Assembly: GCF_000758605.1 (NCBI RefSeq)
Contig: NZ_CP009282.1
Coordinates: 1,116,001-1,180,000 of the forward strand
Direction: 5' to 3'
Origin: Paenibacillus sp. FSL R5-0912
GTDB lineage: Bacteria; Bacillota; Bacilli; Paenibacillales; Paenibacillaceae
DNA: 64,000 nucleotides
Position numbers and translations under genes: made by a program
Part shown: in pieces, positions 1-7,756 of the stretch
Position numbering within the stretch: position 1 is the stretch's first letter
How the letters are laid out: each line of letters begins with the position of its first letter
Notes under the pieces: generated by a model
What the model saw: only the letters and a program-made list of their open reading frames with translations
The model's database searches: none
What the model was told of the DNA's origin: nothing

Positions 1-60
1 GTATGCAAGACCCTGAACTTCATTAAGACAGACCATAACAGCCTTTAGGAGGAGATCACA

Positions 61-762
61 TTGATTACAGTATATCCTGCAGAGTCTGCACACCGGTTCG
101 ATCACGGCTGGCTGAAGGGCAGTCATGTCTTCTCGTTTGGCGATTTCTATGATCCTGACAATACAGCCTTCGGCCCGATGCGGGTCTGCAACGACGATAC
201 CATCTCTCCGGGAAGAGGTTTTGGTGCCCACCCGCACAGTGATATGGAGATCGTCTCCATTGTGCTGTCCGGCGTGCTGCGCCATGAGGATAACCTGGGC
301 AATGTGGCGGAGACTTCTTTTGGCGGCATTCAGCGGATGTCAGCCGGAACGGGAGCCATTCATACGGAGCATAACCCTTCTGACAGCGAGCCGGTGCGGC
401 TGCTGCAGCTGTGGTTCATGCCGAGTACCCGGGGAACGGCCCCTTCCTATGCGACAGGCCGCTTCGATCCGGCGAAGCTGGATGGAAGACTGCTTCCGGT
501 AGTGGCAGCTGAAGCTTCGCCGGAGGTCGCCGGCATTGCCCAGGATATGACCATTTATCTGGGCAGAGCGCAGGCTGGCGGATTGCTTGATTTCCGGCAG
601 GAGCCGGGCCGGCGGATCTTCATCTACTTAATCGGAGGACAAATTACGCTGAACGGGGAAGCTGTGCTGAAGCCGGGGGATTCTGCCCGGATTGAAGGGG
701 TGAGCCATTTGGAGCTGCAGGCAGACGAGGATATGCTTGTCATGCTGATTGATCTGCCTTAA
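61..762 (+). CDS. Pirin family protein (YhaK-like bicupin)
   Basis: A 233-residue pirin, the usual length for the bacterial family. The N-terminal cupin shows the expected metal ligands: His57 and His59 in AHPHSD, then His101 and Glu103 in IHTEHN. The C-terminal half is a second, degenerate cupin. Some pirins have quercetin 2,3-dioxygenase activity, but the natural substrate of most is unknown, so no reaction is assigned. The TTG start is chosen because AGGAGGAG (47-54) ends six bases upstream. The next gene follows after 37 bases on the same strand, so the two may be co-transcribed. Confidence 0.9.
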   Translation: MITVYPAESAHRFDHGWLKGSHVFSFGDFYDPDNTAFGPMRVCNDDTISPGRGFGAHPHSDMEIVSIVLSGVLRHEDNLGNVAETSFGGIQRMSAGTGAIHTEHNPSDSEPVRLLQLWFMPSTRGTAPSYATGRFDPAKLDGRLLPVVAAEASPEVAGIAQDMTIYLGRAQAGGLLDFRQEPGRRIFIYLIGGQITLNGEAVLKPGDSARIEGVSHLELQADEDMLVMLIDLP

Positions 763-799
763 ATAAGGCTTAAACCTAAATGTGGAGGAGGAATCCTTG

Positions 800-1129
800 A
801 TGGCAGAGCAGGAAAGAGTACTGGTAAAGCATTCCGTAACAGGGCGTATGCTGATCAGCAGTACAGAGGGCATAGGCTATACCTTTGATGAGCAGGGCGG
901 GCTAACCGTGATTACCCTAACCGGAGTTCCGGCCGACAAGGGTGCGGCAGTTGCTGAACTCAAGGCTGAGCTGAATGTATTCCGTTTCGAGGAACCGGCT
1001 GGCGGGCCGGTGATTAAGCACTGGTATTATGTAGGTGAGCATCCTGTAGTATATGATGCGGCCACGGGCCGTCTGACGATAGCTGTGCAATCCGAGATCG
1101 AATACCGGCCGGACCAATACTGGGAATAG
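800..1129 (+). CDS. Hypothetical protein, 109 residues
   Basis: I do not recognise a family. The ATG at 800 is preferred over an in-frame GTG at 782 because GGAGGAGG (784-791) lies eight bases before the ATG and would overlap the other start. The product starts MAEQERVLVKHS, is soluble by inspection, has no signal peptide or membrane segment, and ends in the aromatic stretch YRPDQYWE. It follows the pirin gene closely and is followed by a hairpin, so the two may form a short operon. Confidence 0.7.
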   Translation: MAEQERVLVKHSVTGRMLISSTEGIGYTFDEQGGLTVITLTGVPADKGAAVAELKAELNVFRFEEPAGGPVIKHWYYVGEHPVVYDAATGRLTIAVQSEIEYRPDQYWE

Positions 1130-1137
1130 AGCTGCAA

Positions 1138-1182
1138 AGACATCAATCTGACTCTCTAACGCTTCGCGTGAGGTTGATGTCT
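1138..1182 (+). terminator. Probable terminator after the pirin operon
   Basis: AGACATCAA pairs with TTGATGTCT across a loop of about 20 bases. The following T content (GTTGCTTGCT) is only moderate, so this may be a weak terminator. Confidence 0.5.
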
Positions 1183-1302
1183 GTTGCTTGCTGGATTTTG
1201 CTGAAAAAAGCTGAAAATGGGACAAAAGATATTGACAACATGTCCTGAAAGGTCTAGCTTTGTTATGAAACGTAACATGTAGATAAAGTGGAGATAGGAG
1301 AA

Positions 1303-2406
1303 ATGAATCTAATGGAATTGTTTGCGGCAATGGAGCGGGACGACTACGAGGAAGTGCTGTTTTGTCAGGATAAGGCCTCAGGCTTGAAGGCAATCATTGC
1401 TATTCATGACACAACACTGGGTCCCGCACTGGGTGGAACGAGAATGTGGACCTATGCTACAGAGGAAGAGGCGGTTGTGGACGCGCTTCGGCTGGCCAAA
1501 GGCATGACGTATAAGAATGCGGTTGCCGGGCTGAATCTGGGTGGCGGCAAGACGGTCATTCTCGGGGATCCCAAAAAAGATAAAAATGAGGCGATGTTCC
1601 GCGCCTTCGGCAGATACATACAGGGCTTGAACGGCCGTTATATTACAGCCGAGGATGTAGGCACTACGGAAGAGGATATGGACATCATCCATCAGGAGAC
1701 GGATTTCGTCACCGGGATCTCCGCTACCTACGGTTCATCCGGCAATCCTTCACCGGCTACAGCTTTTGGGGTATATCAGGGCATGAAGGCAGCGGCGAAG
1801 GCTGCATTCGGCAGTGATTCACTGACAGGCAGAACCGTCGCCGTGCAGGGTGTCGGCAATGTATCCTTCACACTGTGCAAATATCTTCACGAAGAAGGCG
1901 CCCGCCTGATCGTCACAGATATCAATAAAGAGGCTGTCAGCCGTGCAGTAGAGGCTTATGGTGCTACAGCGGTGGATCCGGACGAGATTATTAAGGCAGA
2001 TTGTGATATCTATGCTCCATGTGCGCTTGGAGCCACGATTAATGATGAGTCCCTGCCGCTGCTGAGAGCCAAGGTTGTGGCAGGAGCCGCTAACAATCAG
2101 CTTAAAGAGCCGCGCCACGGGGATGCCCTGCATGAGATGGGGATTGTCTATGCCCCTGACTATGTAATTAATGCCGGCGGCGTAATCAATATCGCCGACG
2201 AGCTGAACGGGTACCACAAGGAACGGGCATTCAAGCAAATCGCCAAAATCTACGACAGCATCACCCGCGTGCTGGAAATCTCCCAGCTGAGCGGGATTCC
2301 GGCTTATGTCGCAGCGGATCGTCTCGCAGAGGAGCGGATCTCCCTGCTGCGTAACAGCCGCAGTACCTTCCTTCGCAACGGGCAGCACGCCCTCAGCAGA
2401 AGATAA
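1303..2406 (+). CDS. bcd: Leucine dehydrogenase (Glu/Leu/Phe/Val dehydrogenase family)
   Basis: NAD-dependent oxidative deamination of leucine and other branched-chain amino acids to 2-oxo acids in the cytosol. The 367-residue length fits the Bacillus enzymes. The N-terminal half carries the substrate domain with the signature [11 protein letters not shown], containing the catalytic-site Lys; the second half is a Rossmann domain with GVGNV. The C terminus ([10 protein letters not shown]) is characteristic of leucine rather than glutamate dehydrogenases. ATG at 1303 follows GGAG at 1297; ATG at 1312 is an alternative with better spacing and would remove three residues. The gene stands alone, with a strong terminator downstream. 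Phenylalanine or valine preference cannot be excluded by eye. Confidence 0.93.
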   Translation: MNLMELFAAMERDDYEEVLFCQDKASGLKAIIAIHDTTLGPALGGTRMWTYATEEEAVVDALRLAKGMTYKNAVAGLNLGGGKTVILGDPKKDKNEAMFRAFGRYIQGLNGRYITAEDVGTTEEDMDIIHQETDFVTGISATYGSSGNPSPATAFGVYQGMKAAAKAAFGSDSLTGRTVAVQGVGNVSFTLCKYLHEEGARLIVTDINKEAVSRAVEAYGATAVDPDEIIKADCDIYAPCALGATINDESLPLLRAKVVAGAANNQLKEPRHGDALHEMGIVYAPDYVINAGGVINIADELNGYHKERAFKQIAKIYDSITRVLEISQLSGIPAYVAADRLAEERISLLRNSRSTFLRNGQHALSRR

Positions 2407-2478
2407 GAATAACCAGCCTGGACAGGAGCGGTGATCCAATCACCTGCATACCTCCGGCATTGCTGAATCTGTTAATCG

Positions 2479-2526
2479 CACGGCCCTGTTCTCCCGCTAA
2501 CCAGCGGTGGGCAGGGCCGTCTTTTT
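2479..2526 (+). terminator. Rho-independent terminator after bcd
   Basis: ACGGCCCTG pairs perfectly with CAGGGCCGT, followed by CTTTTTG. The 22-base loop contains CCGCTAACCAGCGG, which can form a short inner hairpin. Confidence 0.8.
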
Positions 2527-2654
2527 GTAGCGCAGATGATTCGACAAAAGTTTGCTATTTCATACAGAATAGTGAGAAATGTAGCAGTGAGCGGCATGGA
2601 TAATAAGGAAAATAGAACCAGGAAAGATCTTGCAGGATTGAAAGGTGGATACAC

Positions 2655-2996
2655 ATGTCAGCGGTGAATATGAATGCGGCAATGAATTACGGAAGCAGGG
2701 AATCCTTTTTTGACGGGAAGCTTATCGAGTATATTGGCTGGTGCCTGGCAGGCTGGCTGGTTACGGTCTGCACTCTCGGGATTTGCTATCCCTGGTCTGT
2801 GGTAATGATCTACCGCTGGAAGGTGGAGCATACCGTAGTAAACGGGCAGCGTCTGCGGTTTGACGGTACGGCAGTAAGCTTGTTCGGACAATGGATCAAG
2901 TGGTTCCTGCTGTCGGTAATAACGCTGGGGATCTACAGCTTTTGGGTCATGATCAAGCTGGAGCAGTGGAGAACGAAGAATACCCATTTCCAATAA
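2655..2996 (+). CDS. Small membrane protein, DUF898 (YjgN)-like
   Basis: A 113-residue protein with two hydrophobic segments, at about residues 27-50 and 82-100, separated by a charged loop with aromatic residues. The repeated pattern T-L-G-I-C/Y with a nearby W resembles half units of the DUF898/YjgN membrane family. The function of that family is not established. ATG follows AAAGGTGG at proper spacing. It is a single gene bounded by terminators on both sides. Confidence 0.7.
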   Translation: MSAVNMNAAMNYGSRESFFDGKLIEYIGWCLAGWLVTVCTLGICYPWSVVMIYRWKVEHTVVNGQRLRFDGTAVSLFGQWIKWFLLSVITLGIYSFWVMIKLEQWRTKNTHFQ

Positions 2997-3030
2997 TCCG
3001 CCGCATGATTTAATACGTTTTATAGGCAAA

Positions 3031-3063
3031 GAGCCATCGTCCGTAACCGGATGATGGCTCTTT
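3031..3063. terminator. Hairpin terminator, possibly bidirectional
   Basis: GAGCCATC pairs with GATGGCTC around CCG-TAA-CGG-like inner bases, with TTT following on the plus strand. It ends the DUF898-like gene. It lies 52 bases beyond the stop codon of the convergent cyclophilin gene and may serve it too. Confidence 0.65.
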
Positions 3064-3114
3064 GCTGGTTTACTTAGAGTCAGGGCAGGCCTGCGAGGCT
3101 GGTTCGCAGAGCCT

Positions 3115-3768
3115 TTATTGCACCTTTTGCGGCTCCGGGTAGGTTACGCCGAGTGTATCAACCGTAACCTTCTTCATTACCGGCGGCTGTTCAGGGCGGT
3201 CATTAGCATCACGCGGCAGATTGACGATATCCTGTACGGCTTCCAGTCCTTCGGTAACCTTGCCGAAAGCGGCATAGTCCCCGTCGAGACTCGGATATGC
3301 AGCGGTCATAATGAAGAACTGTGAACCCGCCGTATCCATTTCCCGGCTTCTGGCCATAGACAGAACGCCTTCCGTATGCAGCAGATTGTTAGTGAAGCCG
3401 TTGTTCAAGAACTCTCCGGCGATGCTATAGCCCGGACCGCCCATCCCTGTACCGTCAGGGTCGCCGCCCTGAATCATGAAGCCGGGAATAACCCGGTGGA
3501 AGATCGTTCCGTCATAGAAGCCCTTCTGGATCAGCGAAATGAAGTTGTTGACCGTGCCCGGGGCAACCTCGGGATACAGCTCGGCCTTGATGATGGCGCC
3601 GTTATCCATTTCAATGGTAACCACCGGATGGCTGGCAGTTGCAGAAGGTACGCCTTCTGTAGCTGCAGCAGCATTATTGTTTACAGGCTTGTTGCCGCAG
3701 CCCGCCAGAATCACGAGCATCAGACACATCACCGCAAGCAGGATGACGGGTTTTCTTGTAGTAAGCAT
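3115..3768 (-). CDS. Cyclophilin-type peptidyl-prolyl isomerase lipoprotein
   Basis: A 217-residue secreted proline isomerase that would act on folding proteins outside the membrane. Residues 1-22 form a lipoprotein signal with lipobox LAGC and the modified Cys at about 24. The mature region from about residue 50 shows the cyclophilin core: FHRVIPGFMIQGGDPDGTGMGGPG, in which the catalytic Arg lies in FHRV, then SMAR and SQFFI. AAGGAGAG lies upstream of the ATG. It is convergent with the preceding gene and divergent from the MFS gene. Folding of secreted proteins is inferred from family and localisation. Confidence 0.93.
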   Translation of the reverse strand: MLTTRKPVILLAVMCLMLVILAGCGNKPVNNNAAAATEGVPSATASHPVVTIEMDNGAIIKAELYPEVAPGTVNNFISLIQKGFYDGTIFHRVIPGFMIQGGDPDGTGMGGPGYSIAGEFLNNGFTNNLLHTEGVLSMARSREMDTAGSQFFIMTAAYPSLDGDYAAFGKVTEGLEAVQDIVNLPRDANDRPEQPPVMKKVTVDTLGVTYPEPQKVQ

Positions 3769-3943
3769 CAGTCACAATCTCTCCTTTTATCTTTGAATAA
3801 TCTGGTACAGTCACCCTTGTATCATACCTTCTTTGTCCCGCTTCTTGCAAAGCCTGCCCCTTGGGCCGGGATTGGCACATTCTCCAAAGAGGGGTAGAAT
3901 GGGGGGATGTGCTTCCAAGAACCACTGAAAGGATGTGTGCAGC

Positions 3944-5161
3944 ATGAATTTTTCATGGAAGCGGAACCTGATCGTGCTCTGGGTAGGGGTTTTCTTTTGC
4001 AGTACGGCATATTCGATCTCGATTCCGTTCCTCTCCATTTTTCTTAGCGACCAGTTAGGTGTTACAAGCCATTTGGAGATCTGGTCGGGGGTCAGCTTCG
4101 GCATTACGTTTCTGGCCAGCGCGCTAATCTCGCCTTATTGGGGTTCACTTGCCGACAAATACGGCCGCAAGCCGATGCTTATCCGTTCGGGCTTCAGCCT
4201 GGCGGCCCTATATCTGATTAATTTCTTCGTGCATGATCCTTATGTATTCTTAGTCGTGCGTATCCTGCAGGGACTGCTCGCAGGGTTCGTTCCGGCAGCA
4301 ATTGCTATGGTAGCGACCAACACACCGGAGGATAAGACTGGCTATGCGCTTAGCATCATGTCTACAGCCGGAGCCACCGGCAGTATCATCGGGCCGCTCA
4401 TCGGCGGTGTAGTCAGCTATTATTCCAGCAATCGCATTGCGTTCCTGTTCTCGGCTGTTATTGTGCTGGTCTCCGCGCTGATCGCCACCTTCTTCGCCAA
4501 GGAAGAGAACTTCGACCGTTCAGCCCCGCGTTCCAGGGTACGGGATGATATCCGGGAAGCCGGCCAGAACCGGGCATTTATCACCCTGCTTCTGCTGGCG
4601 GGCATCAGTACCTTCTCCGTCATGATTCTGGAGCCGCTGCTGCCGATCTATCTGCTGGACATGGGGATTTCGCGCAGCAGCGCCTCGCTTAGCTCCGGAA
4701 TCGTTTTCTCTGCAGTCGGCATCGCTACCGTAATTATGGCACCGCAGTGGGGAAGAATCGGCAGCCGCAAAGGCTATGGCTTTATTCTCTTCATCGGGCT
4801 AATCGGTGGAGGCATCGGGAATATTCTGCAGTATTTTGTATCAGGTTATGTAGAGTTTGCTATTCTTCGGTTTGCCTACGGCTTGTTCTATGCCGGTGTG
4901 CTTCCTTCCGTGAACGCGATGATAGTCCAGGTTATTGAACCGGGATTTCGCGGGCGGGCCTTCGGGCTGAATCAGGCGGCCAGCCAGCTGGCAACGATGG
5001 CGGGCCCGATTATCGGCGGTCTGCTCGGAGCCTTCCTGCCGATCCGCTGGGTATTTGTCATTAACGGCATCATGCTGCTTGTAGCAGCTGTGCTCGTGAA
5101 GACACACAAGCTGGAATCGAAGGTGAATGCTGCCCACGCAGGAATCCAGGTGACACCCTGA
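3944..5161 (+). CDS. MFS multidrug efflux transporter, MdtG-like
   Basis: A 405-residue, 12-segment major facilitator protein of the proton-antiport drug-export type. The motif A loop between TM2 and TM3 reads GSLADKYGRKPML; TM5 carries the antiporter-like G-rich segment GATGSIIGPLIGG, with a related AGPIIGG in the second half. ATG 3944 is chosen over the GTG at 3935 because AAAGGA lies at 3928-3933. The substrate cannot be read from sequence. Its 3' end lies only three bases from the end of the convergent fluoride antiporter gene, with no terminator between them. Confidence 0.88.
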   Translation: MNFSWKRNLIVLWVGVFFCSTAYSISIPFLSIFLSDQLGVTSHLEIWSGVSFGITFLASALISPYWGSLADKYGRKPMLIRSGFSLAALYLINFFVHDPYVFLVVRILQGLLAGFVPAAIAMVATNTPEDKTGYALSIMSTAGATGSIIGPLIGGVVSYYSSNRIAFLFSAVIVLVSALIATFFAKEENFDRSAPRSRVRDDIREAGQNRAFITLLLLAGISTFSVMILEPLLPIYLLDMGISRSSASLSSGIVFSAVGIATVIMAPQWGRIGSRKGYGFILFIGLIGGGIGNILQYFVSGYVEFAILRFAYGLFYAGVLPSVNAMIVQVIEPGFRGRAFGLNQAASQLATMAGPIIGGLLGAFLPIRWVFVINGIMLLVAAVLVKTHKLESKVNAAHAGIQVTP

Positions 5162-5164
5162 GAA

Positions 5165-6490
5165 TTAACTGCCGCCGTTTGTTTTCTTGTGAAGATCTTT
5201 GACGGCGGCCAGCGTTGTTCCTTCAGGAACAGGGAGCAGTGCGCTTTTGGAGATGCCGATGAGCTGGGAGCTGTATATGCCGCTGTGTCCGGAGAACAAA
5301 TAGCTGATTACGCAGGCGATGAACATATATACCGCTCCGCCGGAACCGAACAGTTCAATGCCCATAATGAAGCAGGCAAGCGGTGTATTGGTTGCTCCGC
5401 AGAAGACGGCGATGAACCCGAGCGAAGCCAGAAAAGGTCCATAGAGATGAAGCAAGCCGGCCAGACTGTTCCCCAGCGTGGCTCCGATGGCAAATAGCGG
5501 CGTCACTTCACCGCCCTGGAATCCGGTCCCCAAGGTGAAGGCTGTGAAGATGAGCTTCCATAGAAAGGCGAAAGGATGTACGTCTGCTTCGAAGGAGCTG
5601 CTGATCAGCGGGATGCCCAGACCGAGATAATCTCTGGTACCTGCAATATAGACCAAGGCGATAATGATCAGTCCGCCGAGGGCGCTTTTGAGCATAGGAT
5701 TACGGATAATGGCTGTGAAGCTCCGCTTCAGATAATGGGTGAGCTCGCTGAACAGCAGGCTGACCAGACCGAATACAATAGAGGCCGCGATGACCTTGAC
5801 CAGCACCAGCGCGTCCATGCCGGGAAAGACATCCACCTTATAGTGGATATGGTGAACGTCCCACAAGCGGGAAGCCACTAGGTCGCCGGTGAAGCTGGCA
5901 ACAAAACAGGGCAGCAGTGCCTTGTGGCTGATCAGGCCTATGGCGATAACCTCCAGACCGAAGACTGTCCCAGCCAGCGGAGTCCCGAAGATCGAGCCGA
6001 AGCCGCCGCTGATTCCGCACATCAGCAGTATTTTCCGGTCAAGCGGATTGATTCGGATCCATCTTCCAAGCGCATCGGCCAGACTGCCGCCCATCTGCAC
6101 TGCCGTTCCTTCACGTCCGGCAGAACCGCCGAAGAGATGAGTAATCAGGGTCCCAATAAGGACCAGAGGCGCCATTCGTAGCGGAATGGCTTCATTCCCC
6201 TGCTGAATCTGCTCCAGAATCAGATTGTTCCCCTTTGCGCTATTCTTGCCGAACCGCATATACATACCGCTTACCAGAGCGCCCCCCACAGGCAGCAGGA
6301 ACAGTAGCCAGCCATGCTCCACCCGGACCTTGGTTACGGCATCCAGGCTTTTCAGGAAAATAGCCGAGGCACTCCCCGACAATAGTCCAACCCATCCTCC
6401 CAGCACCACCCATTTCACAAATGTACTCCAAAGAGCGAGCTGGCTCTGCCGCGCTGCAAGCTCCACCCACCGTGCATACTTCCTCTTCAT
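5165..6490 (-). CDS. eriCF: CLC-F type fluoride/proton antiporter
   Basis: A 441-residue CLC-family membrane protein predicted to export fluoride in exchange for protons. The usual chloride-selectivity motif GSGIP is replaced by GNNLI (87-91), and GREGP by GREGT (125-129, gating Glu127). From published work on CLC-F proteins, as I recall it, such substitutions mark the fluoride-selective branch. The fluoride riboswitch directly upstream independently supports this. ATG 6490 is chosen; the longer frame back to 6571 would start inside the riboswitch and terminator. There are no CBS domains, as expected for this clade. Confidence 0.93.
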   Translation of the reverse strand: MKRKYARWVELAARQSQLALWSTFVKWVVLGGWVGLLSGSASAIFLKSLDAVTKVRVEHGWLLFLLPVGGALVSGMYMRFGKNSAKGNNLILEQIQQGNEAIPLRMAPLVLIGTLITHLFGGSAGREGTAVQMGGSLADALGRWIRINPLDRKILLMCGISGGFGSIFGTPLAGTVFGLEVIAIGLISHKALLPCFVASFTGDLVASRLWDVHHIHYKVDVFPGMDALVLVKVIAASIVFGLVSLLFSELTHYLKRSFTAIIRNPMLKSALGGLIIIALVYIAGTRDYLGLGIPLISSSFEADVHPFAFLWKLIFTAFTLGTGFQGGEVTPLFAIGATLGNSLAGLLHLYGPFLASLGFIAVFCGATNTPLACFIMGIELFGSGGAVYMFIACVISYLFSGHSGIYSSQLIGISKSALLPVPEGTTLAAVKDLHKKTNGGS

Positions 6491-6525
6491 CCTGCTATGC
6501 CCCCGTATCCCTAGTCTATTCCCTG

Positions 6526-6569
6526 AAAATAAACAGACTCCTACCAGCGAGTAGTCACTGGTAGGAGTC
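6526..6569 (-). terminator. Riboswitch-controlled terminator
   Basis: A 12-base perfect stem (GACTCCTACCAG with CTGGTAGGAGTC) followed on the minus strand by TGTTTATTTT. Its 5' arm includes the ACTCC strand that forms the aptamer pseudoknot, so aptamer folding and termination are mutually exclusive. Confidence 0.9.
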
Positions 6570-6608
6570 ATTAGTCCCGAAGGACGGTTATGGCGAACTC
6601 CATCGCCG
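6561..6608 (-). promoter_or_regulatory. Fluoride riboswitch (crcB motif) aptamer
   Basis: Read on the minus strand: GGCG-ATGGAGTT-CGCC forms P1, ATAACC is the joiner, GTCC-TTCG-GGAC forms P3, then TAATG and ACTCC, which pairs with GGAGT of the P1 loop as the pseudoknot. This order and the invariant GGCGATGG...CGCCATAA pattern match the known fluoride aptamer. Bound fluoride would hold ACTCC in the pseudoknot and prevent the overlapping terminator, turning on the antiporter gene. Confidence 0.94.
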
Positions 6609-6619
6609 TATTGAATGCA

Positions 6620-6651
6620 ATTATAGTAAGGTTATTTCGTTCAAAAGTCAA
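6620..6651 (-). promoter_or_regulatory. Promoter of the fluoride riboswitch transcript
   Basis: On the minus strand a perfect TATAAT (6620-6625) lies just upstream of the aptamer. The only TTGAC-like -35 (TTGACT, 6646-6651) is 20 bases away, which is long; the -35 assignment is therefore uncertain. Confidence 0.55.
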
Positions 6652-6665
6652 TACAGTTCTGCCGC

Positions 6666-7271
6666 TTATTCCTCTTCGCCGCTCGAGCCGTTCAGCACAT
6701 CGGTACCGGGCATAGCATCGGGGTCCGGGGAGACCGGGTCAATGGGGCTTTCGGGATCAAGATCGTCGGCATCCGGAATATCCTCCAGCGGAAGCTCTTC
6801 CTCTTCCTCCAGCAGCTCCTCCTCCTCCGCATAATCAATTACATTGCCGGTCAGGCCTGCCGCGCCGGCAGCGTACAGTGCATCCGATTCCAGGAGCTCG
6901 TCCCGTTCCGGCGCCGGAGTCCCTGCCTGTGGGGGAGTCCGGTCCGCCCGCGGGCCCAGCCCGGAATCGGGCACATTCAGTCCGATGTCGGCAGCCAGAA
7001 TATTATCGCCGACCAGTGCCGGATCTGAACCGTCGTCCACTACACCGTCGAAATCTATGGGTGTGAAATTAGCGGGATCATGGCTGGCCAGAGCAGATTC
7101 AAGCGGCCGGTTCCCGGCAGTGTCCACTTCGTCGCTTGGACTTTGTTCGGTAATCGTACCGAGCGGACGCAATTCTTCCAGCGGAATATCCTGTTCCGGG
7201 GAAACGCCGCCCATTTTGGTATAACGCTCGTACGCAAAGTCGGCTTCGGTCTTATTGAATTCATTGCCCAT
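6666..7271 (-). CDS. Acidic low-complexity protein, 201 residues
   Basis: Function unknown. The protein is strongly acidic and Pro/Gly rich, with a run of Glu and Leu (about 147-160, EEEELLEEEEEL) and a disordered-looking D/P-rich tail. It has no signal peptide or membrane segment. The N terminus (MGNEFNKTEADFAYERY) is the only part that looks folded. AGGGAGC precedes the ATG. The 59-residue gene just upstream on the same strand is also acidic, and the two are 21 bases apart, so they are probably co-transcribed. Confidence 0.75.
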   Translation of the reverse strand: MGNEFNKTEADFAYERYTKMGGVSPEQDIPLEELRPLGTITEQSPSDEVDTAGNRPLESALASHDPANFTPIDFDGVVDDGSDPALVGDNILAADIGLNVPDSGLGPRADRTPPQAGTPAPERDELLESDALYAAGAAGLTGNVIDYAEEEELLEEEEELPLEDIPDADDLDPESPIDPVSPDPDAMPGTDVLNGSSGEEE

Positions 7272-7292
7272 TGCTGTTCAGCTCCCTTTATT

Positions 7293-7472
7293 TTAAGTCT
7301 GCCCCTCTTTGGGGACAGCATGATTAACCGCCGCTTTCTGATCCTTGTCGGGAAGTGCGCCGGGATAGGTTGCTTCCTGGAACAGTCCGGAGTCTTCATC
7401 AATATCCCGCTCGGTAATCAGGTCCTCACGGTCTTGTTCTTCACCATCAGCGGGTTTCTTATGAGTGTCCAT
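7293..7472 (-). CDS. Small acidic protein, 59 residues
   Basis: An uninterrupted 59-codon frame starting MDTHKKPADGEEQDR and ending PKEGQT. An excellent AAAGGAGG lies seven bases before the ATG, which is the main argument that it is real. The protein is hydrophilic with many Asp and Glu, no membrane segment and no Cys. It lies 21 bases upstream of the larger acidic protein on the same strand. Function unknown; I recognise no family. Confidence 0.72.
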   Translation of the reverse strand: MDTHKKPADGEEQDREDLITERDIDEDSGLFQEATYPGALPDKDQKAAVNHAVPKEGQT

Positions 7473-7694
7473 CGCGAGCCTCCTTTACCTTTACCTATAG
7501 TAATTGTATACCCTTTAAACCGGCGGCGAATCTATTCGGCAGCCAGGCAGGTAGCCATCTGCTTAATATATTCAATCCTCCCGTGGAATAACCACATTTA
7601 GCGTGTAAATATAAGAATGCATAAGCTTCACAAGCTAACTTAGCTTCTATTTTTCGAGGTTTTTTGCAGGATAAGGCAGGTATAGTGCGAACGT

Positions 7695-7701
7695 TGTCGA
7701 A
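7695..7701 (+). promoter_or_regulatory. Candidate Spo0A box (TGTCGAA)
   Basis: The heptamer TGTCGAA, flanked as GTTGTCGAAAAT, matches the consensus 0A box. It lies 56 bases before the start of the sensor kinase gene. A seven-base match alone can occur by chance. Confidence 0.4.
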
Positions 7702-7756
7702 AATAAGAATCATATGAACTACATAAATACAACTAAGGATTCACTGGGGTGCCACA

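Noticed and set aside
1..48. Possible 3' end of a gene entering the window (frame ending TAG at 46-48)
   Set aside because: Only 15 codons are visible, with no recognisable motif; it cannot be told from chance.
917..1393. 158-codon minus-strand frame
   Set aside because: It spans the end of one gene, a terminator-like hairpin and the start of leucine dehydrogenase, all on the opposite strand; no domain.
6491..6571. N-terminal extension of the fluoride antiporter
   Set aside because: The extra 27 codons lie inside the riboswitch terminator and leader; the ATG at 6490 gives a normal CLC N terminus.
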